This document shows, in pieces, positions 8,567-18,012 of a stretch of 64,000 nucleotides of DNA. Both the position numbers and the translations under genes were made by a program. The stretch is from Nonomuraea polychroma (GTDB lineage: Bacteria; Actinomycetota; Actinomycetes; Streptosporangiales; Streptosporangiaceae): assembly GCF_004011505.1 (NCBI RefSeq), contig NZ_SAUN01000001.1, positions 7,033,501 to 7,097,500 on the forward strand, given 5' to 3'. The notes below the pieces were generated by a model. The model searched no databases and was not told the origin of the DNA. It saw only the letters and a list, made by a program, of their open reading frames with translations. Position 1 is the stretch's first letter; the number at the start of each line of letters is the position of its first letter.

Positions 8567-9829
8567 ATGGTCACTCTTGCCGTGATTGGGGCGGGCCTGC
8601 GCGGCAGCGGTTACGCCAGGCTGGCGCGCGAAGGCGGGTTGGCCGAGGTCGTGGCCGTCGCCGAGCCCGACGAGGGCAGGCGCGCGGACTTCGCGGCCGA
8701 GCACGGCATCCCGGCCGAGCGCGTCTTCGCCGACTGGCGGGACCTGCTGGCCGGCGGGCGGCTGGCCGACGCGGTGATCGTGGCCACGCAGGACCGCCTG
8801 CACCTCCAACCCGCCGTACGCGCGGCCGAGCTGGGTTACCACATCCTGCTGGAGAAGCCGATGGCGCCGACGGAGGAGGACGCCACGGCCATCGCCGAGG
8901 CCGCCGACCGCAACGGCGTGATCCTGGCGGTCTGCCATGTGCTGCGCTACGCGCCCTACACCACCAGGCTCAAGGAGCTCCTGGACGAGGGCCGGATCGG
9001 CCAGATCATGAACATCCAGCACCTGGAGCAGGTCGGCTGGTGGCACCAGGCACACTCCTTCGTGCGGGGGAACTGGCGAAACGAGGCCGAGTCGGCCCCG
9101 ATGCTACTCGCCAAGGCCTGCCATGATCTCGATTGGATCGTGCACATCAAGGGTGCGGTGCCCGAGCGGGTCTCCTCCTTTGGCAAGCTCGTCCACTTCA
9201 CCAAAGAGAGCAGGCCCGCGGGGGCTGCCGACCGATGCCTGGACTGCTCGATAGAACCCACCTGCCCCTACTCGGCCAGGCAGTTGTACATGGAGTGCCT
9301 CGCCGATAGGGACCGGCACGTCTGGCCGCTGGGCGCGATCACCCGTGACTTCACCGAGAAGGGCGTGCTCACGGCCCTGCGCGAGGGCCCGTACGGCAGA
9401 TGCGTCTACGCCTGCGACAACGACGTGGTCGACAGCCAGGTGGTGATCATGGAGTTCGCCGACGGCACGAGCGCCACCTGTACCATGACCGCGTTCGGTG
9501 CGCTCGAGCACAGGAAGACCAGGATCTTCGGCACGCACGGCTCGATCGAGTGCGACGGCGAGACGCTCCGTGTCCACGACTTCCTCACCAATGAGGTGTC
9601 GGTGATCGATGCCCTCGCCGGAGCGGACGCCTCGGCCGCCTCCGGGCACGGAGGTGGTGACGGAGCTCTGATGGAGGCGTTCGTCGCCGCCGTCCGCGAC
9701 AACGACCCGGCCCTGGTCCCGACCAACGCACAAGCCAGCCTCGCCACGCACCGGGTGGTCTGGGCCGCGGAACAGGCCAGGCACACCCGAACCGTCATCT
9801 CGATAGGAAAGGCCCCCCACCATGCGTAA
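8567..9829 (+). CDS. Gfo/Idh/MocA-family NAD(P)-dependent sugar oxidoreductase
   Basis: 420 residues. A Rossmann fold opens with AVIGAGLRGSGYA, and the family motif LLEKPMAPTEEDA follows near residue 105. The substrate domain carries a cysteine cluster (CLDCSIEPTCPYSA, about residue 225), seen in one subgroup of these enzymes. Start 8567 is favoured by the GGGGG six bases upstream; ATGs at 8543 and 8561 are in frame but badly placed. It is the first gene of the operon, overlapping the binding-protein gene by 8 bases. It likely oxidises or epimerises the sugar taken up by the downstream importer in the cytoplasm. The exact substrate is not evident. Confidence 0.88.
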   Translation: MVTLAVIGAGLRGSGYARLAREGGLAEVVAVAEPDEGRRADFAAEHGIPAERVFADWRDLLAGGRLADAVIVATQDRLHLQPAVRAAELGYHILLEKPMAPTEEDATAIAEAADRNGVILAVCHVLRYAPYTTRLKELLDEGRIGQIMNIQHLEQVGWWHQAHSFVRGNWRNEAESAPMLLAKACHDLDWIVHIKGAVPERVSSFGKLVHFTKESRPAGAADRCLDCSIEPTCPYSARQLYMECLADRDRHVWPLGAITRDFTEKGVLTALREGPYGRCVYACDNDVVDSQVVIMEFADGTSATCTMTAFGALEHRKTRIFGTHGSIECDGETLRVHDFLTNEVSVIDALAGADASAASGHGGGDGALMEAFVAAVRDNDPALVPTNAQASLATHRVVWAAEQARHTRTVISIGKAPHHA

Positions 9830-11075
9830 AATGACGGCTCTCCTCCTGATCGGTGCCCTCGGCCTGGCCGCGTGCGGCAAGAAGAACAGCGGTGAACCCG
9901 CCCAGCAGTCCCTGTCCTACCGCTCGTCCTGGGGCGCGGCGGAGCCCCAGGCGAAGATCATTAAGACGATTCTCGACGATTTCGCCAAGGAGACCGGCAC
10001 CAAGGTCGACCTGAAGTTCGTCGGCCGCACCGGCAACGAGAACCTCAACGCCGAGATGGCCTCCGGCCAGGGCCCCGACCTGTTCGACACCACCACCGGC
10101 GACATCGACACCCTGACCGCCCAGCACATCATCGGCCCGCTGGACGACGTGGAGAACGCGCAGGTCCCCGGCGAGGGCAAGACGGTCAAGGAGGTGCTCC
10201 CCGAGCCGGTACGGCGGGCCTCCTCCGGCAAGAACGGCCTGGCCTACCTTCCGCACACGATCATCTCCACCGCCGTCTGGTACAACGCGGCCAAGCACCC
10301 CGGGCTGAACCCGCAGACCTGGGAGGAGTTCATCGCCTTCCTCGATGAGTCCAAGAAGGCCGGCCGTACCCCGATCGGCCAGGACGGCACCATCGCCTTC
10401 TACAACGTCTACTGGTTCTACAGCCTGCTGGTGGGCGCCAACGGCGCGGGGAGCCTCGCCGAGCTGGCCAAGGACGCCGCCAACTGGGACAAGCCCCAGG
10501 TGCTCGACGCGGCCAAGAAGGTCGAGCAACTCGCCCAGGGCGGCTACTTCCAGCGGGACTTCATGGCGACCAAGTTCCCCGCCGCACAGAACGCCTGGGC
10601 GCAGGGCACATACGACCTGAACCTCAACGGCACCTGGCTGGCCAGCGAGGTCCAGCCCCAGCTGGCTCCCGGCTTCAAGGTCGCCTCGTTCCAGGTCCCC
10701 GCCGGCGGTAAGAGGTCCATCGAGGTGGGAACCCTCGGATGGGGCGTGAACGCCAAGGGCAAGAACGTCGCCACGGCCAAGAAGTTCCTGGCTTTCGCGC
10801 TGCAGAAGAAGTACATGGAGCAGTTCTCCACCGTGGCGCTGAACATCCCCTCACGCGGTGACGTGCCCGCGCCCGCGCACATGGCGGACGTGCAGAAGGC
10901 GGTGCTGGAGGCCAAGGAGACGCACCTGAGCTACGACTACGCGGGTGCCGACAAGACCTGGTGGGGCGATATGTTCCTGCCTCTGAGCGACAAGCTGCTC
11001 TCCGGCAAGATCGACGCGACCACGTTCGTCCGGGAGGGCAAGAAGCGGACGGCGGAGCACCTGGCGAACGGATGA
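9822..11075 (+). CDS. Sugar ABC importer, substrate-binding lipoprotein (CUT1)
   Basis: 417 residues. The lipoprotein signal MRKMTALLLIGALGLAAC has its lipobox cysteine at residue 18, so the protein should be anchored to the outer face of the membrane. The rest has the family 1 solute-binding pattern (DDFAKETGTKVDLKF, then GPDLFDTTTGD, then FPAAQNAWAQGTYDLNLNG). It overlaps the preceding dehydrogenase gene and ends in an ATGA overlap with the first permease gene. Together with the two permeases and a cytoplasmic GH35 beta-galactosidase, it likely binds a beta-galactoside or galacto-oligosaccharide. No ATPase gene is present; actinobacterial CUT1 systems commonly share one MsiK-type ATPase. 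Confidence 0.9.
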   Translation: MRKMTALLLIGALGLAACGKKNSGEPAQQSLSYRSSWGAAEPQAKIIKTILDDFAKETGTKVDLKFVGRTGNENLNAEMASGQGPDLFDTTTGDIDTLTAQHIIGPLDDVENAQVPGEGKTVKEVLPEPVRRASSGKNGLAYLPHTIISTAVWYNAAKHPGLNPQTWEEFIAFLDESKKAGRTPIGQDGTIAFYNVYWFYSLLVGANGAGSLAELAKDAANWDKPQVLDAAKKVEQLAQGGYFQRDFMATKFPAAQNAWAQGTYDLNLNGTWLASEVQPQLAPGFKVASFQVPAGGKRSIEVGTLGWGVNAKGKNVATAKKFLAFALQKKYMEQFSTVALNIPSRGDVPAPAHMADVQKAVLEAKETHLSYDYAGADKTWWGDMFLPLSDKLLSGKIDATTFVREGKKRTAEHLANG

Positions 11076-11953
11076 AAACCTATGAACGGGCCTTCTGGCC
11101 CTTCCTGCTGCCCGCGCTCCTGGTCTACACCCTGCTGTTCGTCGCGCCCTCCCTGTTCGGGATCTGGGTCAGTCTCACCAGATGGTCGGGACCCGGCTCG
11201 GAGATGACCTGGCGGGGGCTGGACAACTACGTGGCGCTGCTGCACAACGAGGTCTTCGCCACGGCCTTCACCAACACGTTCGTGATGGCGATCGTCGGCG
11301 GCGGCCTGATCTTCGCCATCACCTTCCTCGCCATGGTCGTGCTCAGGCAGCTCAAGGGGCGGGCCTTCATCCGGGCCGTCGTCTTCCTGCCGATGGTCAT
11401 CTCGATCATCGCGATCGGCGCGGCGGTCGGCTTCCTGCTCAACCCCGAGGGCGCGGTCAACACCGTGCTCGGCTGGTTCGGCCTCGATCCGCAGCCCTGG
11501 CTCGGCCCCGAGATGGTGTTCCGCTGCATCGTGGGCGGGCTGATCTGGTCGAGCACCGGCTTCTACGTCGCGCTGATGATGTCGGCCGCCGACGCCATCC
11601 CGGCGCACGTGTACGAGGACGCCCAGCTCATCGGGGCCACCAAATGGGAGCAGTTCCGGCACATCACGCTCCCGTTGACCTGGGACGTCTTCGCGGTCTC
11701 CGCCGTACTCTGGGTGGTCGGCAGCCTGAAGATCTTCGACATCGTGCTGGCCTTCACCACCGCGGGCACCGCTGCCGCACCGCCGATCCCCGCCCGCACG
11801 ATCGCGGTGCAGCAGTACATCGTGGTGAAGGGCGCCGGCCTGCCGGAGCTCGGAAGCGCGGCGGCCATGGGCGTGATGACGCTCCTTGTGACGGCCGTAC
11901 TCATCGTGCTGACCCGGCGCATCACCCGGCGTGATCGAGTGGAGCTGTCATGA
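11072..11953 (+). CDS. Sugar ABC importer permease, first subunit (MalF-like)
   Basis: 293 residues with about six membrane helices starting at WPFLLPALLVYTLLFVAPSL. The cytoplasmic EAA loop that contacts the ATPase is visible (EDAQLIGATKWEQFRHITLP, near residue 185). The ATG at 11072 overlaps the stop of the binding-protein gene (ATGA), and the gene's own stop overlaps the start of the next permease the same way. It forms the membrane channel of the importer with the product of 11950-12816. Confidence 0.92.
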   Translation: MKTYERAFWPFLLPALLVYTLLFVAPSLFGIWVSLTRWSGPGSEMTWRGLDNYVALLHNEVFATAFTNTFVMAIVGGGLIFAITFLAMVVLRQLKGRAFIRAVVFLPMVISIIAIGAAVGFLLNPEGAVNTVLGWFGLDPQPWLGPEMVFRCIVGGLIWSSTGFYVALMMSAADAIPAHVYEDAQLIGATKWEQFRHITLPLTWDVFAVSAVLWVVGSLKIFDIVLAFTTAGTAAAPPIPARTIAVQQYIVVKGAGLPELGSAAAMGVMTLLVTAVLIVLTRRITRRDRVELS

Positions 11954-12816
11954 GACGTCTGATCGGGGACATCCTGCTGCCCAGGGCCACGGCTGTCGCG
12001 CTGTGGGCCTGGGTGGCCTTCAACCTCGCCCTGATCGCGTGGGTGGGCATCCAGTCGCTGAAGGACTCGCGGGACGTGTGGCTGCATCCGTTCGCGCTGC
12101 CGACGACCCCGCGATGGGACAACTTCAGCTCGGCGTGGCAGGCGGCCGAATTCTCGTCCGCGGCCTTGAACAGTGTGGTGCTGACCGCGTTCGGCGCCGT
12201 GCTGATCGTGGCGATCTCCGCCCCCGCCGCGTATGTGCTGGCACGCTCGAGCCGGCGCGTCGCCGCCCCCACGATCAGCTATTTCGCGATGGGGCTGAGC
12301 ATCCCGATTCAGACGATCCTGGTGCCGATCGTGGTGGTCAAGCTGTCGGTCTACACATTCATGGAGGACTGGGTCACCGGCTGGTGGGACAACCGCATCA
12401 CCTTGCTGGTCTTCCAGGTGGCGCTGTCGGTGCCCTTCGCGGTGTTCGTGCTCACCGGCTACATGCGCTCGCTGCCGCACGAGATCGAGGAGGCGGCCGA
12501 GATCGACGGCGCCGGCCCGCTCCGCGCGTTCGTTCAGGTCATCATGCCCGTGGCCAGGCCGGGTCTGACCACTGTGTTCGTGCTCAACGTCATGGGTCTG
12601 TGGAACGAGACCCTGCTCGCCCTGCTGATCGCCCCACTCCCTGAGGAACGCAACCTGCCTGCCGCGCTCCTCGGTCTGTACAGCAGCATGCAGTACAGCT
12701 CCGACTGGGGCGGCATGTTCGCGGGCATCGTGATCCTGGTCTATCCCATGATCGTGCTCTACATCTGGCTGGGCCGCCGGATCGTCGACGGCATGACCGC
12801 CGGAATCAGCAGGTGA
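11950..12816 (+). CDS. Sugar ABC importer permease, second subunit (MalG-like)
   Basis: 288 residues with six predicted membrane helices and the EAA loop EEAAEIDGAGPLRAFVQVIM (about residue 180). Family: binding-protein-dependent transport inner-membrane component, CUT1. It is translationally coupled to the first permease by an ATGA overlap and followed 7 bases later by the GH35 gene. It pairs with the product of 11072-11953. Confidence 0.92.
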   Translation: MRRLIGDILLPRATAVALWAWVAFNLALIAWVGIQSLKDSRDVWLHPFALPTTPRWDNFSSAWQAAEFSSAALNSVVLTAFGAVLIVAISAPAAYVLARSSRRVAAPTISYFAMGLSIPIQTILVPIVVVKLSVYTFMEDWVTGWWDNRITLLVFQVALSVPFAVFVLTGYMRSLPHEIEEAAEIDGAGPLRAFVQVIMPVARPGLTTVFVLNVMGLWNETLLALLIAPLPEERNLPAALLGLYSSMQYSSDWGGMFAGIVILVYPMIVLYIWLGRRIVDGMTAGISR

Positions 12817-12823
12817 CCCGCCC

Positions 12824-14572
12824 GTGCGTGTCTTCTCCGTCGATGACGGCTCATTCCGGCTGGACGGCGCCGACTTCAGGGTGCTGTCGGGCGCTCTGCA
12901 CTACTTCCGCGTGCACCCCGAGCAATGGAAGCACCGGCTCGCCATGGTGCGCGCGATGGGCCTCAACACGGTCGAGACGTACGTGCCGTGGAACCTGCAC
13001 GAGCCGCGACCGGGAGACTATCGCCGCCTCGACGACCTGGGCGCGTTTCTCGACGCGGCAGCGGCCGAAGGACTTCTGGCGATCGTACGGCCCGGGCCGT
13101 ACATCTGCGCCGAATGGGACAACGGCGGGCTGCCCGCCTGGTTGACCGGCACCGTCCGGGCCGGCGACCCCGGCTACCTGGCCCACGTCGACCGCTACTT
13201 CGACCGGCTGATCCCCCAGGTGGCCGAGCGCCAGGTCAGCCGCGGCGGCAACGTGATCATGGTCCAGGTGGAGAACGAGTACGGCTCCTACGGCAGCGAC
13301 CACGCCTACCTGCGTCACCTGGCGGACGGCCTGATCAGCCGCGGCATCGAGGTGCCCCTGTTCACCTCCGACGGGCCGGCCGACCACTGCCTGACCGGTG
13401 GCACGATCGACGGCGTGCTGGCGACGGTGAACTTCGGCTCCGAGCCTGAGCAGGCCTTCGCCGCGCTGCGTGCCCACCGGCCGGACGACCCGCTGTTCTG
13501 CATGGAGTTCTGGTGCGGCTGGTTCGACCACTGGGGGCACGAGCACGTCACCCGCGACCCGCAGGACGCCGCGGACACCCTGGAGCGGATCCTGGCCGCG
13601 GGGGCGTCGGTGAACCTGTACATGGCACACGGCGGCACCACGTTCGGCACGTGGGCGGGCGCCAATCGCACCGGGGACGACAGCGCCGGCCCATGGCGGC
13701 CCACGGTGACCTCTTATGACTACGACGCGCCCATCGACGAGGGCGGCGCGCCCACCGAGAAGTACTGGCGATTCCGGGACGTGCTCTCCCGCTACGGCGG
13801 CGAACCCCCCGGCGTGCCCGCCATGCCCGCCACACTGTCTCCCGCCACGCTACGCCCTGCGCATTCGGTGCGGCTGCACGAGGCACTGGACGCCATCGCG
13901 TGGCCGGAGACCACCGCGCCGGTGCCGCCGACGTTCGAGGATCTGGGGCTGGACCACGGCCTGGTCCTGTACCAGGCGACCGTTCCTGGACCGCGCGGGC
14001 CGTACCCGATCGTCTTGCGCGGCGTGCACGACCGCGCGCACGTCTTCGTCGACGGCCGCCTCGCAGGTGTCGTCGAGCGGGACGCCGATCACCCCGTACT
14101 GCTCGCGGCCGGGCACGCGGCCCTGGAGATCCTCGTGGAATCGATGGGACGGACCAACTACGGTCCGCTGCTCGGCGAGCGCAAGGGCATCCTCGGCGGT
14201 GTCCTGCACCACCACCAATTCGTGCACGGATACACAGCGCGGCCGATCCCGCTGGAGGACATGTCTCGACTGAGATTTCAGCCGGGAACGACGAGCGAGC
14301 CGCTCTCGTTCTTCCGCACCACACTGGAGGTGGCCGAGCCCGCGGACGCGTTCCTGGCTCTGCCCGGCTGGGGCAAGGGGTACGTCTGGATCAACGGCGT
14401 CCTGCTGGGCCGCTACTGGAAGCGAGGACCTCAGCAGACCCTGTACATCCCGGCACCCCTGCTCGAAACGGGCACCAACGAGATCATCCATTTGGAACTG
14501 GACCACGTGGGCTCCCTGCTGCAGATCCGCGCCCGGCCCTCGCACGACGGCTCGACGTCGCACGAGCGGTAG
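12824..14572 (+). CDS. GH35 beta-galactosidase, cytoplasmic
   Basis: 582 residues, no signal peptide. The GH35 barrel is plain from VLSGALHYFRVHPEQWKHRL and TYVPWNLHEP near the N-terminus. The acid/base glutamate sits in QVENEYGSYG (Glu152) and the nucleophile in CMEFWCGWFDHWG (Glu228). C-terminal jelly-roll domains (about 360-575) include WGKGYVWINGVLLGRYW, standard for the family. The GTG at 12824 lies 7 bases after the permease stop. As last gene of the operon it should hydrolyse imported beta-galactosides in the cytoplasm. The family assignment is firm; beta-1,3 versus beta-1,4 preference is not readable. Confidence 0.93.
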   Translation: MRVFSVDDGSFRLDGADFRVLSGALHYFRVHPEQWKHRLAMVRAMGLNTVETYVPWNLHEPRPGDYRRLDDLGAFLDAAAAEGLLAIVRPGPYICAEWDNGGLPAWLTGTVRAGDPGYLAHVDRYFDRLIPQVAERQVSRGGNVIMVQVENEYGSYGSDHAYLRHLADGLISRGIEVPLFTSDGPADHCLTGGTIDGVLATVNFGSEPEQAFAALRAHRPDDPLFCMEFWCGWFDHWGHEHVTRDPQDAADTLERILAAGASVNLYMAHGGTTFGTWAGANRTGDDSAGPWRPTVTSYDYDAPIDEGGAPTEKYWRFRDVLSRYGGEPPGVPAMPATLSPATLRPAHSVRLHEALDAIAWPETTAPVPPTFEDLGLDHGLVLYQATVPGPRGPYPIVLRGVHDRAHVFVDGRLAGVVERDADHPVLLAAGHAALEILVESMGRTNYGPLLGERKGILGGVLHHHQFVHGYTARPIPLEDMSRLRFQPGTTSEPLSFFRTTLEVAEPADAFLALPGWGKGYVWINGVLLGRYWKRGPQQTLYIPAPLLETGTNEIIHLELDHVGSLLQIRARPSHDGSTSHER

Positions 14573-14904
14573 CCGCGACAGGTCCTGGCCGAGCCCATCG
14601 GGCTACGCCCGACCGATCGTCACTCTTCGTGATTTCAGCGCTCGCCACCACCCACCCAATCACCCACAACCCCGGAGCGACCAGGGCCGGCGCGTAGACG
14701 GCTGCTGCCACAGAGTGTGACGAACCAATTTTGCTACAAGTTCCGAAATTGTTCCGTGACGGGTCCGCTGCACCGCCGAAACACGCCATACATACCGTCC
14801 ATATCGGCTGCATAGGCGCCATCCGGCTCATTTTGCTCAAAAAAGCTACTTTCGCCGGAAATCCCCCACCATGATCAGCGCCTTCATGTGACAGGAGCCC
14901 CCGA
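14573..14904 (+). promoter_or_regulatory. 332-base intergenic region: weak terminator, then promoter/operator of second sugar operon
   Basis: No gene is supported here. A 6-bp hairpin TCGGGC-tac-GCCCGA at 14598-14612, 25 bases after the GH35 stop, may be a terminator. Nearer the next gene, TTTTGCTCAAAA (14831-14842) is an inverted repeat (TTTTG/CAAAA) resembling AT-rich ROK-type operators; the octamer ATTTTGCT within it also occurs at 14728-14735. These are candidate sites for the ROK protein encoded at 19410-20549. GGAG at 14894-14897 is the ribosome site for the GTG at 14905. No clear -35/-10 pair stands out. Confidence 0.4.
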
Positions 14905-16203
14905 GTGTCCAATCTCTCCCGACGCGGTGCCCTACGGCTGACCGCCTGCATAGCTCTCAGCTGCACCCTTTCCCTGGCAAGCTGTGGGCGCAGTGATGAC
15001 ACTGCCGCGACAGGCACCGTCAAGCCCATCGACGCGTCCCCGGCCACCGGCACCATCAATGTCTGGGCCGCCCAGGGCGATGCCGACGTGCTCGACAAGG
15101 TCATCGCGCCCTTCAAGGCCGCGAACCCGGACATCACCGTGAAGTTGACGCTGATCCCCAACGCCGAGTACTACACCAAGCTCCAGTCGGCGATCGCGGC
15201 GGGCAAGGGACCCGATGTCGCCCAGCTCTTCCCCGAGTCGCAGGCGCAGTTCCTCGATCCGTCGATCCTTCAGCCCGTTCCGGACGGCCTCGTCGACCCG
15301 GGTGCTTTCTTCAAGAGCCTCTGGGAGGCGGGCATGGTCAAGGGCGTCGCCTACACGGTGCCCTGGTACGCCTACACCTATGCGCTCGTCTACCGCTCCG
15401 ACCTGGCGGAGAAGGCGGGTGTCAAGGCGCCGGCCTCGTGGGACGAGATGGTGCCGTTCCTCAAGGCGCTCCAGGGCGCCGGCGCGGGGCGCGGCCTCGG
15501 GGCCGACATCGGCTGGGACATCTTCAACGGCCAGGACGTCGCGATGTACGCCTGGCAGGCGGGCGGCTCACTGCTCTCCTCCGACGGCAAGTGGACACTC
15601 GACACGCCGGAGATGGTCGAGGCGCTGAAGTTCAACGCGTCGTTCTTCACCTCGGGCGTCGCCGACACCAGCGGGCCCACGTTCCTGGACGCGCAGCCGT
15701 ACTTCGTCGCCGGCAAGACCGCCTCCATGATCACGGGCCCGTGGGTCGTCGGTCAGCTCGACACCGCCGCGAAGAAGACCGGCTGGACGGCGTCTCACGT
15801 CGCGACCGCACCGCTGCCGGCCGGGCCGTCGGGCAGCGTCTCCTTCTCGGCGGGCGGCAGTTGGGGCGTGCTCGCCGGCAGCGGCAACACGAGCGCGTCG
15901 TGGAAGCTCATCCGGTACATCTCGCAGCCGAGCACCCAGGTCGCGCAGTACAAGGCGTACAGCTCGCTGCCGGCCGTCGTGTCCGCCTGGGACGACCCGG
16001 CCATCAAGGGCCAGCCGCTCCTCGAGGCCTTCTTGACCCAGCTGAAGAACACCCGGACGTTCCCGCAGGTGAGCACCTGGCAGCAGGTCGCGACCCGGCT
16101 GGGCAAGGAGATGGAAGCGGTGGCCAAGGGCAAGCAGACCGCGGAAAAGGCCGCCGCGAGCGTCCAGGCGTACGCCGAGAGCCTCGGCACGGGCACGGGG
16201 TGA
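14905..16203 (+). CDS. Sugar ABC importer, substrate-binding lipoprotein (CUT1), second system
   Basis: 432 residues. The leader MSNLSRRGALRLTACIALSC continues to a lipobox LASC with Cys27 as the lipid-modified residue. The mature part is a family 1 solute-binding protein (VIAPFKAANPDITVKLTLIP, GKGPDVAQLFPESQAQF, KTASMITGPWVVGQLD). The GTG start has GGAG upstream. It heads an operon with two permeases (16211, 17128), a carboxylesterase, a ROK regulator, a GMC flavoenzyme, a deaminase and a sugar isomerase. The ligand is therefore probably a glycoside rather than a plain oligosaccharide, but that rests on context only. Confidence 0.9.
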   Translation: MSNLSRRGALRLTACIALSCTLSLASCGRSDDTAATGTVKPIDASPATGTINVWAAQGDADVLDKVIAPFKAANPDITVKLTLIPNAEYYTKLQSAIAAGKGPDVAQLFPESQAQFLDPSILQPVPDGLVDPGAFFKSLWEAGMVKGVAYTVPWYAYTYALVYRSDLAEKAGVKAPASWDEMVPFLKALQGAGAGRGLGADIGWDIFNGQDVAMYAWQAGGSLLSSDGKWTLDTPEMVEALKFNASFFTSGVADTSGPTFLDAQPYFVAGKTASMITGPWVVGQLDTAAKKTGWTASHVATAPLPAGPSGSVSFSAGGSWGVLAGSGNTSASWKLIRYISQPSTQVAQYKAYSSLPAVVSAWDDPAIKGQPLLEAFLTQLKNTRTFPQVSTWQQVATRLGKEMEAVAKGKQTAEKAAASVQAYAESLGTGTG

Positions 16204-16210
16204 TCTCCGC

Positions 16211-17131
16211 ATGACCACCACCGTCGTCCCGAGGGCGGCGCGCACGGCGCGTCGGTCCCGGGGCTCCCGTCGAACGGCTGTCGCCTGGTTGTTCCTCGCA
16301 CCGTTCGCCCTCGTGTTCCTGCTCTACACGGCGATCCCCACCGTCGCCGCGCTCGGGTTCAGCCTCACCGACCTGCGGGGCACGGATCTGCGCAATCCGT
16401 TCGCCGTCGACTTCACCGGCCTGGAGAACTATCTCCGTCTGTTCCAGGACGAAATCTTCCTGCGGGACATCCTCAACACCGCCCTCTTCGTGGCGGTCGG
16501 TGTGCCGCTGACCATGGGGATCGGATTCGCCCTGGCCCTCGTGCTGAACGCAGGCATCCGGCGGCTGCGCGGCATGTTCCGCGTCGTCTTCTTCGCACCG
16601 GTCGTCACGAACGTCGTGGCGGTCGCGCTGATCTGGCAGTACGCCTTCAACGCCAACGGCACGGTCAACAAGGTGCTCGGCACCGTCGGCTTCGCCGGAC
16701 CGAACTGGCTGGACGACCCGAACCTGGCCATGCCGGTGGTCATCCTGCTCGGCGTCTGGCGCAACTTCGGCACTGCGATGGTGCTGTTCCTCGCCGGTCT
16801 GCAGGCGATTCCTGAGGACGTGTACGAGGCCGCCTCCATCGACGGGGCCGGCCGGTGGCGGCAGCTGAGGCACATCACCCTGCCGCTGCTGCTGCCCACC
16901 ACGCTCATGGTGTCGGTGCTGCTGACCGTCTTCTACCTCCAGGTGTTCGACGAGCCGTACCTGCTGACGAACGGCGGCCCGCTGGGCTCCACGGAATCGG
17001 TGGCGCTGTACACCTACCACCAGTTCGGATCCGGTGAGTTCGGGATGTCCTCGGCCGCGTCCTTCGTGATGCTCGTGCTCGTGATGCTGGTGAGCATCGT
17101 CCAGTTCCGGCTGCTGAGGCCCCGCGCATGA
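16211..17131 (+). CDS. Sugar ABC importer permease, first subunit, second system
   Basis: 306 residues: a basic cytoplasmic N-terminus, then six predicted membrane helices (first near AWLFLAPFALVFLLYT). The EAA loop reads YEAASIDGAGRWRQLRHITL. It is a CUT1 permease working with the product of 17128-18009, to which it is coupled by an ATGA overlap. It lies 7 bases after the binding-protein gene. Confidence 0.92.
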   Translation: MTTTVVPRAARTARRSRGSRRTAVAWLFLAPFALVFLLYTAIPTVAALGFSLTDLRGTDLRNPFAVDFTGLENYLRLFQDEIFLRDILNTALFVAVGVPLTMGIGFALALVLNAGIRRLRGMFRVVFFAPVVTNVVAVALIWQYAFNANGTVNKVLGTVGFAGPNWLDDPNLAMPVVILLGVWRNFGTAMVLFLAGLQAIPEDVYEAASIDGAGRWRQLRHITLPLLLPTTLMVSVLLTVFYLQVFDEPYLLTNGGPLGSTESVALYTYHQFGSGEFGMSSAASFVMLVLVMLVSIVQFRLLRPRA

Positions 17132-18009
17132 CCACGGTCGCCACGGTGCGGGACACCGAAATGATCGACGACCAGGTCGCCGTACGCCACCGGTCCGTCA
17201 CCCCGTCTCTGCTGTACGGCGCGCTGGTGCTGTGCGCGCTGCTCACCATGCTTCCGTTCGTCTGGGTGATCAGCGGGTCGCTGCGCAGCCTCGACGAGAT
17301 CCGCTCCGACCCCGGCGCCTGGCTTCCGCACCACATCACCCTCGACAATTTCACCCGGCTGTTCGCCACCGAGGGCTTCGGCGGGTTCATGGCCAACAGC
17401 ATCGTGGTCGCGATCATCGTGGTGGCCGGCAACATCGTGGCGGCGTCCGCCGCCGGCTACGCGCTCGCCAAGCTCGACTTCGCGGGCAAGCGGCTCGCGT
17501 TCGGCGCCGTCATGGCCGCGATGATGGTGCCGTTCACCGCGGTGTTCGTCACGCAGTTCGTGATCACTGTCGACCTGGGTCTGGCGGACACTCTCACCGG
17601 TATCGCCCTGCCCGGCGTGGCGATGCCGATGTCGGTCTTCATCATGCGGCAGTACGCGATGTCGATCCCCGGCGACCTGCTCGAAGCGGCCCGCATCGAC
17701 GGTGCCGGCGAGTTCCGGATCTTCTTCCGGATCTTCCTGCCGCTGGCCGGCCCCGCCGTCGCGACGATCACGATCATGTCGTTTCTCACCTCGTGGAACA
17801 ACTTCATCTGGCCGCTCATCGTCGCTCAGAGCATGTCCAGCTACACGCTCCCGGTGGGTCTCGCCGCCACCAGTCAGGCCGCGTCGCACGTCACCGACTA
17901 CGGACTGCAGCTCGCGGGTGCGATCGTCGTGATGCTGCCCGTGCTGGTGCTCTTCCTGTTCCTGCAGCGCTACTTCGTTCAGGGCATCGCCGGAACGGGA
18001 ATGAGGTGA
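17128..18009 (+). CDS. Sugar ABC importer permease, second subunit, second system
   Basis: 293 residues with six predicted membrane helices and the EAA loop LEAARIDGAGEFRIFFRIFL near residue 190. CUT1 family, MalG-like. The start overlaps the stop of the first permease and the esterase gene follows after 3 bases, so all belong to one transcript. No ATPase is encoded nearby; a shared MsiK-type ATPase elsewhere is expected. Confidence 0.92.
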   Translation: MTTVATVRDTEMIDDQVAVRHRSVTPSLLYGALVLCALLTMLPFVWVISGSLRSLDEIRSDPGAWLPHHITLDNFTRLFATEGFGGFMANSIVVAIIVVAGNIVAASAAGYALAKLDFAGKRLAFGAVMAAMMVPFTAVFVTQFVITVDLGLADTLTGIALPGVAMPMSVFIMRQYAMSIPGDLLEAARIDGAGEFRIFFRIFLPLAGPAVATITIMSFLTSWNNFIWPLIVAQSMSSYTLPVGLAATSQAASHVTDYGLQLAGAIVVMLPVLVLFLFLQRYFVQGIAGTGMR

Positions 18010-18012
18010 CCG